Shown: positions 10,443 through 23,560 of the stretch, piece by piece
Layout of the letters: every line of letters begins with the position of its first letter
Position numbering within the stretch: the first letter of the stretch is position 1
Assembly (NCBI GenBank): GCA_963514095.1
Contig: OY741272.1
Span: 26,074,771 to 26,138,770, forward strand
Source of the DNA: Eutrigla gurnardus
Lineage: Eukaryota; Chordata; Actinopteri; Perciformes; Triglidae
DNA: 64,000 bases
Direction: 5' to 3'
The notes under the pieces: model-generated
What the model was told of the DNA's origin: nothing
The model's input: the letters and a program-made list of their open reading frames with translations, nothing else
Databases searched by the model: none
Program-made: the position numbers and the translations under genes

Positions 10443-13400
10443 TATCAGAGAATCACAGTTCTGCATTTTTGCAGATCAAAAAGGAATTTAAATGTTTTTG
10501 AACGCTGAACGCTTATTCCAGAAAATGCCTCACTTTAGCTCAGTTACATGTTGAAGGTGAAATGCAGTGGTTGTTTCTGTTGCTTTTAGCCGTGTCAAGA
10601 GGGGAGAAAGTCAAGGCCTTACCACAAAAACACCAGATTCCTGCAATGGGCCGGATCATTCCTGGCGCTCGGTACTTTTGCAGAAGATGAATCAGACGTC
10701 TGCGGGTGAATACTTTGAATTCACATCGGCTCTGAGTCAGCTGTCCCACCCACTTTAACGCCTTCGGCTGTGGAGGAACGCTCAACTGATCCTAAACAAA
10801 GTTAAAGCAGGACTGTTTTTAACACTTCAACATCTAAAAGCAGGAGATGGGGCGTCTCAGTGTTCTGCTGGTGAAATAAACAAACATACTAAAAGAAGTC
10901 CATATATTCAACTTTACTAGCATCATTTTATTTATCATAACAGTCCAGATATGTCTGGCCACATAAATCTCCATATGACGATGGGAGATTTGCTAATTGC
11001 TTTTTTAGCTCTAGGTTTGGTCTCCACCGACTCCTTAGGGAAATGTTTGGCAGCTACAGTAAATGCTTGACTTAATTAATCATAAATGAATAAAGATAGT
11101 GTCTGTCGACTGCTGGGTGCCAGGCAGATTGTGTGCAATCTGTTTTTACTGGTGAAGATGTTTTAGAGATGAGGGGAACTGAAGAGTCAGATGATGCTTT
11201 TAATCTGGGTATTTCACTACTAGTGACACCCGTCACGTACAAGTGGTCTTGGCATCTATTATTAACATTAAAATATTGATCGTAGCCGCTTTAATGGAGG
11301 TACCCACACTGTTTGAGCTGAGTATATTAAATGTGACCTTGAAGAGACGTCTGTGCCAATACGTTGGCCTGAGCACGCAACGCAATCCATTTAAAACATG
11401 ACTTCCTGCCACGGCAAGTTATTTGCATTATTTATTTATTTATTTCAGCCATTGTACATCCCGATCATACCCCTTAGAACCTCTGAGCCTTTTTAAATAA
11501 ATGGGTCGAGTTGCACCCAAATTCATTCGGAGATAATTGCGGGAAGGTCAGTTATTTCTGGGTGCAGGTTTGCAAAACTGGGACTCTGACTGGCACCTCA
11601 GACGTCACCGCCAGAGAAAAAATAGAGCCGGGGAGGAGTCGGCGATAAAAAAAGTGGAGAGAATTCATTGTCATTGCACACTTATTCACAGTTTGAGTCT
11701 CATGTGTCCAGGTCTTATCTCCCTTCTCGACCCCTATTCTTATCTCGCCCTTCCTGCTCCGCACCCCTCCCTCCTTCCTCCCATCCTCCTCCTCCTCCTC
11801 TTGCTTTACTAGCTGCGAATTTGCACAGTTACGACCGAACACAAGTCAGCTCGACCCCTGTACTTTGCGCTCGATAGCTCTTTCTGAAGCACGCTACGAG
11901 CATCGGCTCTCCTTTCTCTCAGTAAGTTAGACTCCAATCACGGGAAGATCTTGCCGGCGGGAGAGAGAGAATAAAGTGATAGAGAGAGGTTTAAAGATAA
12001 TGTAAGACGGGAAGAACAAGAGAGAGAGAAAGGGGGGGGGAGACGACGGTATGAGAGAAAGACATAATGGGTTTTCCTGTAATATGCTGTCATTGCCATC
12101 CAAGTGCACACTCGTGTTGCAGTGCACTGCAGAAAAGTGAAAAAGGGGAAAACTGACACTTAAACTAGCAGCACTAAGCTCTTATGTGCTGCCGCTGGTG
12201 TGTGTTTATCTGCATAAGGTGTTTCATAATCGACTTTCATAGGAGGACAAAAGGGTCAGCGTTTCAAGTGACCAAACAGTGCAGAGCTATTTCACCTTCT
12301 CCTCTCTTTACGCACGCCTACTTACAGCCAATTTAAAATATGCAAATGAGTCGCGGGATCTCTTTTTGCCTCAGACGGTTCAAATCATTGCATTTTTAAA
12401 GCTGAGCAGAAACACCTGGGAATCGCCGGTGTTGTTTGACACTGATCTTTGTCTCATTATGCATCGCCGTCTCCCTCCTCACCGCTGGGCATTTTAATCA
12501 GCCAAACAGGAGTCGAGCTGTCAGCCTTTTGAAGAGCCCCCACCTGCACACGCCACACACCACAACTCGAAAATGAAGTGAAGCCTGCAGCAGCTGATAT
12601 AGGGGTGTGGGTAATTAACTGATGATTGTAAGTAAGTAAGCCCAAACTCAAGGATGAAAAGTAACACAGCAATATATATCTTTGCATGTTTATCTTTACG
12701 TGATATAAATCTCCCATCAACCTCCTAAAATCCCGTCACAGCTCCCTGGACGGGGGTCCCAGACCTTGAGCTGGAAAAACCAGTGCTTCTCTGCTCCAAA
12801 CCAATTTACCTCTTAAAATCAGAATATGCATGACCTGACCAGCCATCCTGGTCTGTTACGTGAAGCTTAATGATGCACATTCAGAGAGGGAGGTGAGGGC
12901 GTAATTACCCATCGACCCCCACTGGAAACCCACTTGTGCTTGGCAGCAGCAGGTGGCTGTTGTAACAACCGTACGCAACCTGCCCGGCAACAAACAGGAG
13001 ACAGATCTATGAATCATTGAGCACCTGAAGATGCAGATGTTTCTCCAGAATTTGAAGAACAAACTAGGACTGAAAGGAGTGGTGTGGATGTTGAAATGGG
13101 CGACTTTCTTTATGAGAAAAGTGCAACGCCGTATTAGTATTAGAGAGCCATCGTCCATATTAGTTTTTCCTCTATATGCAGTAAACCTGTGGGCATTTAA
13201 AAGTGGAATCTAGCCACCATGCTCCATCACTCGGTGCCAGCAACATCTCGCTTAAGAGAAAACAAACAAGCAACGATCGGCATTTATGCAAAGAGCCTTT
13301 ACAGCGCTCGCCATATGTTTCCCCTCTAAATGAGCTCTTACCACGAATGATCTCTCTCTTATTTAGTGTGTCTCACTCGCACCTGCTAACATCAACAACA

Positions 13401-13950
13401 ACAAAAAAAAACATCCAGATGTGCACAGCGTATCAGAGCTTTCTGGCCCTTCACTGGATAACGTGGGCGGCGAGCCTCTTTCTGTCTCCTTCTCTTCAGA
13501 TCAGAGCTCACCTGCCTCACACATCCACCAGAGCGACAGTGAAACTCATTATTTACATACGCAATATGTATTGTTGAAGTGTTTCTTTTAGGTTTTATCA
13601 AGCACCACTTTGTGCCATGTTATTGTAGCATTTGTTTATATTTTTCTTGCCTTTTGCCACATTATTAAACGCTGGTGAAATGAAAACCCCCTGCGGAATT
13701 ACGACAAAAAATTTGCAAAACACACAATAAATTTAGCGAGTGCCTGCAGTTTTGTTAAATTGTTGTATTTTCGACTTAAAAGTGGATCATTTAAATTTGC
13801 AATGCTTACAAACTGAAAAGAAACACTCGGAGGCGTGTGGAATAGAATTTAAAAGAGCCTCGTAGGTTGGAATTATATTTCGTCTCTGGTTCTGGTTCAC
13901 CTTGAATGGAGCACCAGTCAGGTGCACCAGACAACTGCAAATGCTCTTAT

Positions 13951-13966
13951 ACACACACACACACAC
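13951..13966. repeat. Short (AC)n microsatellite
   Basis: Eight AC units. Confidence 0.9.
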
Positions 13967-14195
13967 CCCTGACTGGGCCCTGGTGCCAGCTTCAGCAGCA
14001 CCTAGTGATCCCTAAGGGTGTATCTCTGTGGAACAGAGGAAAGACCACCATTAAGGTCACAGTGGGGGGTCGCGATATGACTGTTTTTGCCACTCGAGCA
14101 CAATCTGGACAAATCACTTTGCTGTCTTGAGAAAATATTTCACAGTGCAAGCAAAAACACTTTTGCTTTCAGTCATGCGTTTTACTTTTTGCTTG

Positions 14196-14200
<5 letters not shown>

Positions 14201-14289
<89 letters not shown>
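14201..14289. repeat. (GT)n microsatellite
   Basis: About 44 uninterrupted GT units, the longest dinucleotide tract in the window. It produces spurious CV- and HT-repeat open frames. Confidence 0.98.
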
Positions 14290-14292
<3 letters not shown>

Positions 14293-14821
14293 AGATGAAT
14301 GAGGACACGTGTGATCATTGTGCTGTCTCATTTGTTGACTGATTTGTTTTGGCCTTCTCTGGTTTCGGAGATAACCACCTATAACCACATGAATATTCCT
14401 AATGGCTTTTTAATGACTTTCTAATTTGCCCTTTAAAGGACTCAAACGGACGGTCCCCCATGTTTGCACATTGAGGAGGAACCGAGTCTGTAGAATACTG
14501 CAGGGAGACATTTCCACTTCAAAGACACCATAGCCTGATATTTGACTCACCGCTCTTCGCTCCATTGTATTTGACCGCCAGCTCGAGAATATCCGAGGCG
14601 TCTGCAGGAGGTTCCCAGAGTTTCTTGAGAGCGAATCTTTGACTTCATGTCAAATGAAAATGCACATTTAAGGGAAGATTTCAGGGGTCGATGCTACTCT
14701 AGGTTTTTGAGGCCGATATCAATATTGACATTTGAGAGAAAAGAATAGACTTTCCTTTAAAGAAAGAAGAAAGCATTTTTGAGTGCCCGATGGGTTTATT
14801 TGTAAGCAGAAAAACACATTT

Positions 14822-14935
14822 GGGGAAATATACCTGCTCACTTTCTTGCTGAAAGTTAGATGAGAAGATCAATCACACTTTCATGTCTGTACGCTGACAG
14901 CCAGCAGCTGCTTAGCTTAGCACAAAGGACGGGGC
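14822..14935 (+). repeat. Teleost interspersed repeat, fragment A
   Basis: The block with GGAAATATACCTGCTCACTT, AGTTAGATGAGAAGATC and CAGCCAGCAGCTGCTTAGCT matches a repeat family I recognise as common in percomorph fish. Related pieces occur at 15630, 18129, 33930 and (reversed) 48554. The class of the family is not certain. Confidence 0.6.
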
Positions 14936-15629
14936 TGCCTTCAGGATCGCATACTAACGTGTTATTACTGAGTTGATGATGTCGTTCATGATGTATACTA
15001 CATGTGCAAGAATCTCTGCATGCAATGTGAACTTACTGGACAAATGCCCCACAATGCAATGCATGCTCTTCAGACTTTGTTTTAACTGTAAGGTGTCTTG
15101 AGACAGGCACCCTTAACTAAAATTTTGTATTATCGTCATTATTTTGAGCCATACTTAAAAATGTCACCTTAGTGAGTTAAAAAAGAAATTGACCTGGGTG
15201 AGTCCAGCCATGTCATGCCCCCATCCCTCCTCGCTCACTATTTAGGGCCCGTCACATCGAAAAGCCCACAAAAAAGCCCGTGGTACACTCGCCCCTTTGC
15301 TTTACAACCTGTTTGTTTGACACCATATTTGTTTTCCCACCATGAAAGGCAAAGAGGCTTGTCCTCATACATATGCTTTACACCGCTCAATCTATCAGAA
15401 ACAAGAAAAGCACTCACCTCACAACATTCTGTGTCCACCAGCTCCCACAAATGGGCTTTTTGGGCTTTGGTTATGATGGCGTGTGTCTGACATAAAGCTC
15501 TTAATCGTTCATTCGGTAGGCAGAATGCAGCACAAATGCCTGAGTTTGTAGGAGGCAGTGCCTTAGAATGGCTTGATGTCTCCGCGTTGCCAAGCAGTAA
15601 CAATATAGTTTAGTATAGAGCAGAAATAA

Positions 15630-15760
15630 AAAGTCCAGTATGTAACCTTTTAAATGGAGCCAGGCAAGCTGGCTGTTTCCCCCTGTTTCTAGTCCTTTGG
15701 CTAGGCTAACCGGCTGCTAACAAGTATATCTCCCAAAATATCAAACTCTCTATTAGCACC
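15630..15760 (+). repeat. Teleost interspersed repeat, fragment B
   Basis: AAAAAGTCCAGTATGTAACC is followed by a segment rich in GGCTAACCGGCTGCTAAC. It resembles the central part of the family represented at 14822 and 18129. Borders are approximate. Confidence 0.5.
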
Positions 15761-16888
15761 AAGATGCTGCTGAGGAATACAGTAAGATATTAAAGATAAT
15801 ATCAACCCTGACACATACCATAAAAAAATAATGTTTATATATTTGGTCCAACGTACTTTACATCAAATATCCTAAAAACTGTGTTATGAGTGTGTGTGTG
15901 GTGATGAGGAAACGATGATGTAACACAGACCGTGTGTGTGAGATAGTGAAGTCGGCGATGGGAGGAGCGAGACATATGGAGGTTAATAACCTGTAACCCG
16001 GCTGTTTTATTGGAGGAGTCGTCCTGATGAATCATGTGGGAAGAAAGGGAGCATGAACGACGATATACGTGTCATTATTAACAGCACATTTAACCTCGCG
16101 GCAGTGCCTCTTCTGTTACAGTAGAACATACGTGTGGGTTAACAGTAGTAATCACTGGCAGGGAAAGTGTGTGTGAGTGAGGACGAGAGGGGAAAGGTTT
16201 GAGCAGAGGTTGATTGCAAAGCCATTTCCCAAGGCTTTGTCGCGCTCTGTTAGCTGAAGTGCTCTATTTCGAAGACAATTTGTCTGCTGCTGAGCACTTT
16301 GGCAAAGAGTGGCCTTGTGGTGAAGAAAGTCTGTAGTCCTGTGTGTGTGTGTGAAGAACTTTTAGCTTCCTCTGCGTGCATTTTGTGCATGTAGGAGTGA
16401 TGTTTCACCGACAACCGTACACACTTAGAGTGCACGTTTCTGCATGGATATGAAGAGAAAGTAGTGCCAGAGAGCTCCTGAATCAATCGCCTGTGACATT
16501 AACGCAGACGCAAGCTCCTTCCAATCACCATCCGCCGGCCATCAGCGGCTGGGCTTGAGTGGCCGCATTAGCGGGGTCGCGATCCACTCTTTGGCTCGTC
16601 GTCAAGGAGATGCCGGCTTGGCCGTTTGCCCACAAGATTTTTTCGAAGAGGTCGTCCATTATCTTCAAATAGCAGCGCTGCCGCAGTCACCGGCACATGC
16701 ACTCGTTTTTTTTAATCGGGGACAAATATGGATTATTCAAATGTCTTGTCGGTTGTTGTGTCTATGTGGGAGATGCATGGAACCTAAACATATAGGACCT
16801 TAAACTTGAGACATCTCTTCTATAAGAGGTGCTGTTTTAGTGCTTATATAGTCCCAACTCCTCACCTGTTTTATTTCCTCTCTTGCAG

Positions 16889-17031
16889 GTTCGCTGTTCT
16901 GCGAGACCCGGCGGGCTGGCTGAGCGTGAGCCCGGTGGCAGGAACTGTCAACACGTCGGCCTCGCTGGACCGCGAGTCTCCGTACGTCCGTGACAATAAA
17001 TACACAGCTGTCTTCATCGCCACAGATAACG
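16889..17031 (+). CDS. cdh13: cdh13 exon 11 (EC4)
   Basis: This exon is 143 nt, with acceptor CTCTTGCAG before it and donor GTGAGT at 17032. It enters with the third base of the Lys codon begun in exon 10 and leaves after the first base of a Gly codon. It encodes FAVLRDPAGWLSVSPVAGTV, then NTSASLDRESPYV and YTAVFIATDNG. The mammalian counterpart reads YKDPAGWLNINPINGTV and LDRESPF. LDRE is the conserved Ca2+-binding motif in the middle of a cadherin repeat, here EC4. NTS is a glycosylation sequon. The length is within 3 nt of E-cadherin exon 11. It is isolated by introns of about 16 kb on each side. Confidence 0.95.
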
Positions 17032-18128
17032 GTGAGTGGTAGATACCCTACAGTATGAAAATCATAGAGGTCAGGATGTTTTATTGTCACACACACTCAG
17101 TAGAGACATCGTTCACACTGAGCAATGAAATGACTTCAAATAGAAAATACAATAGTAACCAATACAAATATAAAACTAAAGGTATAAATGTGTAAAAATA
17201 TGTACAAAAGAACAACAAGTATTCAGAAAAAAATCACTGAGAAATTGGATTATTAGGAAGGCTCATAATCCAGCAAATGTGGATTTTTTAGAAGTGAAAA
17301 AAAATCAGTTTTACACATTTAAATGTGTTAAAAACAGATTTGGACTTTAACTACCACTCAAATGAACCAGTTAAGGTGTTTTTTTTTGTTTCAATACTTC
17401 CCACTGTAGATGTAGTCTCACTTCCATAATTATGATAACCTCCTGTGTGAATCATGACAGCAAACATGAAAAAGTAGACCCCAAACCGGCCTCTACATAT
17501 AAGTACAGTTCACTCTGAGAAAGGACTCGCCCGGCCGGTTAGCTTCACCTGGCCACAGCGAAGCTGTCGTTATCCCGTGGTGATAATGGGATGGCCTGAG
17601 GTGGCACCGCTTCCAATGGCACATATGGTCGCTGGCTGGCAGCGTCGGCGGAGACTTCTCCGTGACACAGATGAGTGCCCCGGCGAGCCTTTTTTTTTTC
17701 TCTCTTCGCTTCGCTCTTCCCTGTGTCTCGCTGTCTCTTTGTCCCTCTCTTTCAATGTCTCTCTCCCCTCTCCCTATCAATTTATCTGCTCGCCCATGCT
17801 CAGGGAGATTCTTGACAGATCCATTAAAGGGAACTGAGAGATTGTATTAGTAGGCAGCAGAATAGCACTGTTGTGCTGGGTGAAACCCAGCAGCTTTAGA
17901 AAGATGAGCGTTGAAAGAGGAGTAATGATGGGGGCAGGAGGAGGAGGTGGACGGGTCAACGGGAGGAGAGAAAGGACGGGGACATGAGAGGCGATAACAG
18001 GGAGAGAGATATAAAGCTGAGGAAGTGGGTGAGGAAGAGGACGGTGAAGACTGTGAGTGGACGGGACAGCGAGGAAGATTAGCGGTGGTGTTCAATAAAC
18101 TGATCACAAGACTGTTATGTATCTGATT

Positions 18129-18405
18129 TAAAGGGATAGTTTCACATTCTGGGAAAATGTTTATATGGTACCACCAGCAGCTGGTTAGCTTAGCATAAAG
18201 ACTGGAAACAGCATTACAACAAAAACACATTTCACCTTCCAACAACTCTAAAGGTCACTAATTAATACACTCATGTATAAACAAATGAGACATTGTTTAT
18301 TAACAAAAAAAAACAAAGGGTGAGAATGAGATATTATTGGTTCAGTATGGGCTAAACTAACCGGTTGCTGGCTGTATATCTCCATATTTACTTATAAATA
18401 TCCCA
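18129..18405 (+). repeat. Teleost interspersed repeat, longest copy
   Basis: It begins AAAGGGATAGTTTCACATTC and includes AGCTGGTTAGCTTAGCATAA, then AAGACTGGAAACAG and a stretch on lasting to the adjacent MITE. Fragments at 14822, 15630, 33930 and 48554 share these blocks, so several copies fall in this one locus. Confidence 0.65.
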
Positions 18406-18411
18406 TATTAA

Positions 18412-18664
18412 AGCTATGGTCTACATTCTGAAAATCAGTTGAGCCTCTGAGACAGATTTGAAAAAAGCATCCCGCCCCCCCAACCAAACCCCTCCCCTCA
18501 GTGTTCCCCGATTGGACGAGGCGGGATGACGAGGAGCAGGGGAGACGAGGGGCTTGGATGGAGGGTACGAGCCAATCCCTATGAAACCTACGAGGTCAAT
18601 TTCTATGCAGGCCTACGGCTGATAGACTGAATGGATTTTTTATTCCAAATCGTAGAATATAGCT
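18412..18664. mobile_element. TTAA-flanked MITE
   Basis: The ends AGCTATGGTCTACA and TGTAGAATATAGCT type are inverted copies with a few mismatches (5' end 18412-18425; 3' end 18651-18664). TTAA lies directly outside on both sides (18408-18411 and 18665-18668). TTAA targets are used by piggyBac and Kolobok elements. The 253-bp body has no transposase. A piece with the same terminal motif occurs near 48896-48913. Confidence 0.8.
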
Positions 18665-19349
18665 TTAAGTGGGATTAATCATCTCATCTCACTAATTTCA
18701 AAAAACTTAAACTTAAAATAAAAAATGTCAAGTTGTTGATGGTAAAATAAAAGTCAGAACATCACCAGGGTCAGAATTTGAGCTTTAATATCCGGCAGCC
18801 AGTGACGGTTGAGATGTTTCAGACTCGCCCTCCCTCGAGCCAAACCAGGAAACTCCAACTGTACTTCATTCTCTGTGTGTCGAACACGTACAAGATGACT
18901 AGATTTACTTTGTCCATACTTCTCCCGGACAACTATTCTACACCGATTTAAGTGAGAAGAGCCATAAAAAATTCCTGCCCAGACCTTTAACAACCCGGTG
19001 AATTGATGCATGTGTCCGTGCGTGTGGTCGAAATGTGAGCAGAATACTGATATCTGCTCGACCCCTGCCTCGCCTCCCTCGCAGCACGCTCCGTCATTGA
19101 CGGGACAAATTTGCTCCTTCGCCACAGCGATCGCCGCAATGATTGTATGACAAGCCGCAGATGTAGACTACCAACAGGATATCGATTAAGCCTTACGTCT
19201 TCATCTTTGTCTTTATGTGGAGACCTCATATGAATACCTTTCTAGCGCGGGAGTGGAAGGGGGGATGAGAGTAAAAAATGCACTGAAGTAACAGAAAGAG
19301 ACGATTGGGAAAAGATATTCTGGAATAGGAGAAAAATGGAAAGAACTAG

Positions 19350-19565
19350 ATTCAATTCAATTTTATTTATAGTGTAATATCACAACAGAAGTCATCTCAG
19401 GACACTTAACACATTGAGCAGGACTAGAATACTCTCAAAATGTCAAGAGTCAACACAATTTCAATTTCCCAACATCACCCAGGGGCGTTACAGCCACAGT
19501 GGCGAGAAAAAACTGCCTTAATAGGCTTTTAGGCAGAAATCTGGTGCAGCCCAGACCCTTGGGTT
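19350..19565 (+). mobile_element. LINE-like 3' region repeat
   Basis: The block starts TTCAATTCAATTTTATTTAT and contains GGCGAGAAAAAACTGCC and a CAGACCC motif. It matches the widespread fish repeat beginning with TTCAATTTTATTTATA and ending in GGCAGAAACC-type sequence. It is diverged, and its ends are not sharply defined. Confidence 0.6.
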
Positions 19566-19696
19566 CCAACTGCATTTGGGGTTGGTAGTATAGTAGTAGT
19601 AGCATTAACAGTAGTGGTAGTATTAACAGAAGAGATAGTATAAACAGTAGTTCATGGCAGCAGGATACTGAGGTAGGTCTTCAGTGTTTCATTATA

Positions 19697-19880
19697 CAGG
19701 GTCGCCCATGAAGTTGGAATAATTGGCAAAGACTTGTCTTTTAAAGCACTAAACAAATGTTCTGAATGAATTAATTCCACCTGGGTAATTGGGACACATA
19801 ATGTAAATCATTGCACTTAATCAAAAGTGATTATTGGTGCATTTAAATAGGAATAGCCAGAGGATTGTGTCTGTAAACCA
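19697..19880 (+). mobile_element. TA-flanked MITE, truncated relative of 10241-10442
   Basis: It starts CAGGGTCGCCCATGAAGTTG after TA and follows the 10241 copy through CACCTGGGTAATTGGGACAC, CATAATGTAA, GGTGCATTTAAAT and AGAGGATTGTGTCTG. The 3' inverted end is missing and the sequence diverges after about 19880. It lacks the final 20-30 bases needed for mobility. Confidence 0.85.
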
Positions 19881-20872
19881 ATGAGTGTTTTTATTAAAAT
19901 AGAATAAATTTAATAACACATGGTACTAGAAATCTACTATCTATCCATTTTTAACCACTGAATATTTCCAACGAGAAAATAAGTCAGTATCCTTGAATCT
20001 CACTGTGTGTAAGGGCTGAGAGGTTTTTTTCCTGGAAACTCTCTCTTTTGTCGTGGGCCGCCCCACGGCCAGTTTGAGCTGATTTGACCTTGTGTTCCCG
20101 CTTGAAATGGGAAAGTATACTCTTGGTAAATGTTTTGCATGGTTAGCAACAGATTGACTGTAGTTCCTGGTTAACCGTGTGAGGGCAGGTCAAGCTGGAG
20201 CAGGCAGGCCTCTAGGCCACAACAGATGGTGAACAATGTGAGCGGACACACTCCAGGGACGCGAGATGGATAGAAGTAGGACAAACAGAAGAGAAGGCGA
20301 GATGATCTTCGGGGGGGGGTTAGCGAGGCAGGGAAGTAATGATAATGGTAATGTGGAGGTCAGGGGTCATCTCGGCTGGAGAATGTACAGCAGTGAATAG
20401 TAGGTTACACTCTGTTGCCATGGCGATCGGCTGCACTTGCAGGAGTGGCGGGCGGGGCCATTTGTCACTCCGTGATGTGTGAAGTTGTAGACTCGAACGA
20501 CCGCCTGATTGTCACTGTGTCTGTTTATCTGCATGCGCTGGTGCTTCATCCCTGCATCTGTATTTGTCCACATTGCCTCCCTCCGCCCACGTTTTTTTTT
20601 TTTTTTTAAGCCACAACCTCAGTTTTGCCCGGGCAGCGGCACCTGGCAGGCCGGCGGAGCGGGCGCTGTATTGTTTGAGGAGATATTGTTCCAACCTGAG
20701 CAGAGGGCTTGACAGGCTGTTTATATAAACTCTCATCAGTAGCTGCTGCTTTCTGCACGCCAACAAATTCTCTTCTGCTCTTTTGATTCCCCGCCGGGAC
20801 GCCAGCTGTTCCAGCATCTTACCCGCTTCTCCTTCCTTCACATTAGTGTTTTATATCCTGTGTCGGCGGATC

Positions 20873-20896
20873 TGTGTGTGTGTGTGTGTGTGTGTG
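20873..20896. repeat. Short (TG)n microsatellite
   Basis: About 12 TG units. Confidence 0.9.
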
Positions 20897-21114
20897 GGTG
20901 ATGTGTGTGTTCACCCTGGTTTTTAAAGTCTTTGTCCTGGTACATCCTGTGCCTCTCGAGCCTGCCCCTGCATCTCCGCTGACTCGCTGTGTGTTGTGGT
21001 GCAATGTTTTCTCCTGCTCCTCATTTAAATGTTAAACTGCCTCCTGGTGGGAGCCATTTGTCATTGGGAGGCATGAATACATTATCAAAGCCCCAGTCGG
21101 GTGAAACACAGCAG

Positions 21115-21116
<2 letters not shown>

Positions 21117-21176
<60 letters not shown>
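21117..21176. repeat. (CA)n microsatellite
   Basis: About 29 CA units in intron 11. Confidence 0.97.
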
Positions 21177-21178
<2 letters not shown>

Positions 21179-21585
21179 CAATCTTCAGTGTCTGCTGCCA
21201 CCAAACCTCCTATTAAAAATCCTAAATTATGCACAACATAGCTGAGCAGCGTTTGCTTTGAACATGTGAACATACAGAGGTGAGACCTCCACTTAGAAGG
21301 TTCAGTGTCTGTGTGGGTGTGTGGGTGTGTATTACAGTGCGACAACCTGGAAACAGTCAAAGAGAGCCTTGTCAATTACAGGAATATTAAGTATAACACA
21401 CACACACATTCACGCGCTGAGACTGAGCGGTGTGGTTCGTCTCAGCGTTCATCACAGTCAGATCACATCTCCTCTGGTTTAAATCAAAAGGAGAGAGAGG
21501 GGAGGCTGAATTCTAATGGGTCACGAGGAAAAATAATAAATAAAAAAGTCTCTTCGGTGCTCAGATGGATGTCAAATTAAATAGG

Positions 21586-21588
<3 letters not shown>

Positions 21589-21616
<28 letters not shown>
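21589..21616. repeat. (GT)n microsatellite
   Basis: About 14 GT units. Confidence 0.95.
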
Positions 21617-21618
<2 letters not shown>

Positions 21619-21719
21619 ATCCTTCTGTGATGGGTCCACATAATAGGTTCATCATCTCTCCTCTGAAAAGAGAGAAAAAGAGTGACAGTGGTAGCCGGCT
21701 GTCAGGAGTGAGATACCCG

Positions 21720-21720
<1 letters not shown>

Positions 21721-21773
<53 letters not shown>
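21721..21773. repeat. (TG)n microsatellite
   Basis: About 26 TG units, 105 bp after the preceding GT tract. Confidence 0.97.
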
Positions 21774-21774
<1 letters not shown>

Positions 21775-23119
21775 GGCGTGCAGGCACCCCATTCCACGTC
21801 TCTACACGTGTCCATCTCCGTGTACGACGCCGCTGCCTCATTGCCATTCTAAGTGCTGGGAACCAGTGGGCCGCTCATTGCTGTAATGGTCTGAGTAATC
21901 TCCCTGTTTCGGGGCAGACCCAGACACAATGGCTTCGCCGCTAAGTGTCGTCTCAGCAGCACACCGAGGCGGCGCCGGCAGGCTGAATGTAGATAGATGG
22001 ACTCGTGTTGTGTCTTTAGCCAGCTGTGATCGGTGCTGCCTCAAACTACAGCGGGGAAATAATAAAGCATGGTGAGCCAGCGTGTCGAGACTACAGCGCT
22101 CCGAAATCTTCCAGGAATAGAATAGAATATAAGATAGTAGTCTCTGTAAAGATAATGGTCAGTGTTTACACACAGCTCAGTCTCCAGCTACGGCTTTTAA
22201 ATATATAATGAAACTCCACTTTACCCAGATTTAGCTATTGATGAATCAATGTTTGATTAATAAAGGATTTTGGAGCTGTTAGCAGAGAGGAGACATAGTA
22301 AATGCTACAAATCAGCCTTGACGGCCCCCCTCTGTATAACTTTAGAGGAGCCATTATGCTGGAGCCAAAAGAGAGCAGGAGCTAAAGAGCATGCTGTCCA
22401 ACAGAATGGGTAAATATAGTATCGGGAGGCTCAGTGTCATGGATACAAAAACATGAGAAACATGGAAGAAAATGAGACAAGCTAAAGAGCCAGAGGGAGA
22501 ACGGTTCAAACTAGAAAGGAAATGAGTAAAAGAGTAAGTTGGAAGGCTTTGTCAGATGGTATTTGGCCACAACGGGGATGAATTCTGGACGTGTTTCTCT
22601 CCTCTTCCTTGTCTTAAGGTCACATTCACTCCACAAATGCAATACAATATATATAAATATATATATAAAAACTCTCGTATCAATCCCTTTACGGAGACAG
22701 CCACAGAGGCAGGCAGGTTAACCACCTTACAGAAGGGGGATGGGGGGGTATCAAGGCTTCTTGACCTGGGGTAATAGCAGTGTAATGGGATATACTCTCA
22801 AAAGCCCAGAAGATCACTGCTTGACGCGGTGTTACCTCCCCGTCTCACCCGCTGCCTCATTAACCCCAAATACAAACTGTCTTTCTGACTTTAGCACGTT
22901 AGCACTTCCAACCCTCGACCCTCCGTCTCACGCTGCCCGTCGCCTTGGTAACCCCCTCCGTCTTTCACATCTCGACTCTCGGTGAACTTGTGAACAATCC
23001 CACGTCTGTGGTCAAAGAATACCTTTTTGTCCAGCTTTGCCCGGGAAGAAACTATTAGTCATACTAGTCATAAACTAAGCATAATCAATGGGATTACAAT
23101 TTTAATAGTCGTCATGACA

Positions 23120-23560
23120 AAGGCGTGTTAGGGCCACTGTAGGAAAACGAGTCGAGAGAGGTGGACAATATTCCTAGAAAAAACGACACTAGAAAGTGTC
23201 AAATTTGCGTGTTTATAACGATGCTAACAACTGGTATTTATTCTAGCTAAAATCCCATGAATGTACGCATTTATTTTTCTAATTAATATATCACAACGTG
23301 TGACAACGCCTCCTAAAGGTCCTTAGGGTGACGGCTGTTGATGGTTATTGTTGGTTGTATTTTTTTTAATTGTCATCTTATGGGTATTTATTGATTAGCT
23401 GGTTGGGCTAAGATGCTAGCGGTAACTTTCACTTATTGTCATAGCAACGGCAAACATCTGGTCTTGGCGGAAGCAAGCAACTTGTTTATATGGGCTAAAT
23501 TTGCAACTTTTTTTCTTGAAATATTGCCCACCATCGTCCCTCATCCAGCACAATTTTTTA
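23120..23560. repeat. Interspersed repeat block with inverted halves
   Basis: The reverse complement of 23120-23266 reads through GTTGTTAGCATCGT, CCACCTCTCTC and CAGTGGCCCTAA, closely matching the plus strand at 63656-63805. Farther on, TTTTTTTCTTGAAATATTGC with CCACC at about 23505-23535 resembles part of the same repeat in the opposite orientation. This suggests a foldback or two head-to-head copies. The family name is not known to me. Confidence 0.6.
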
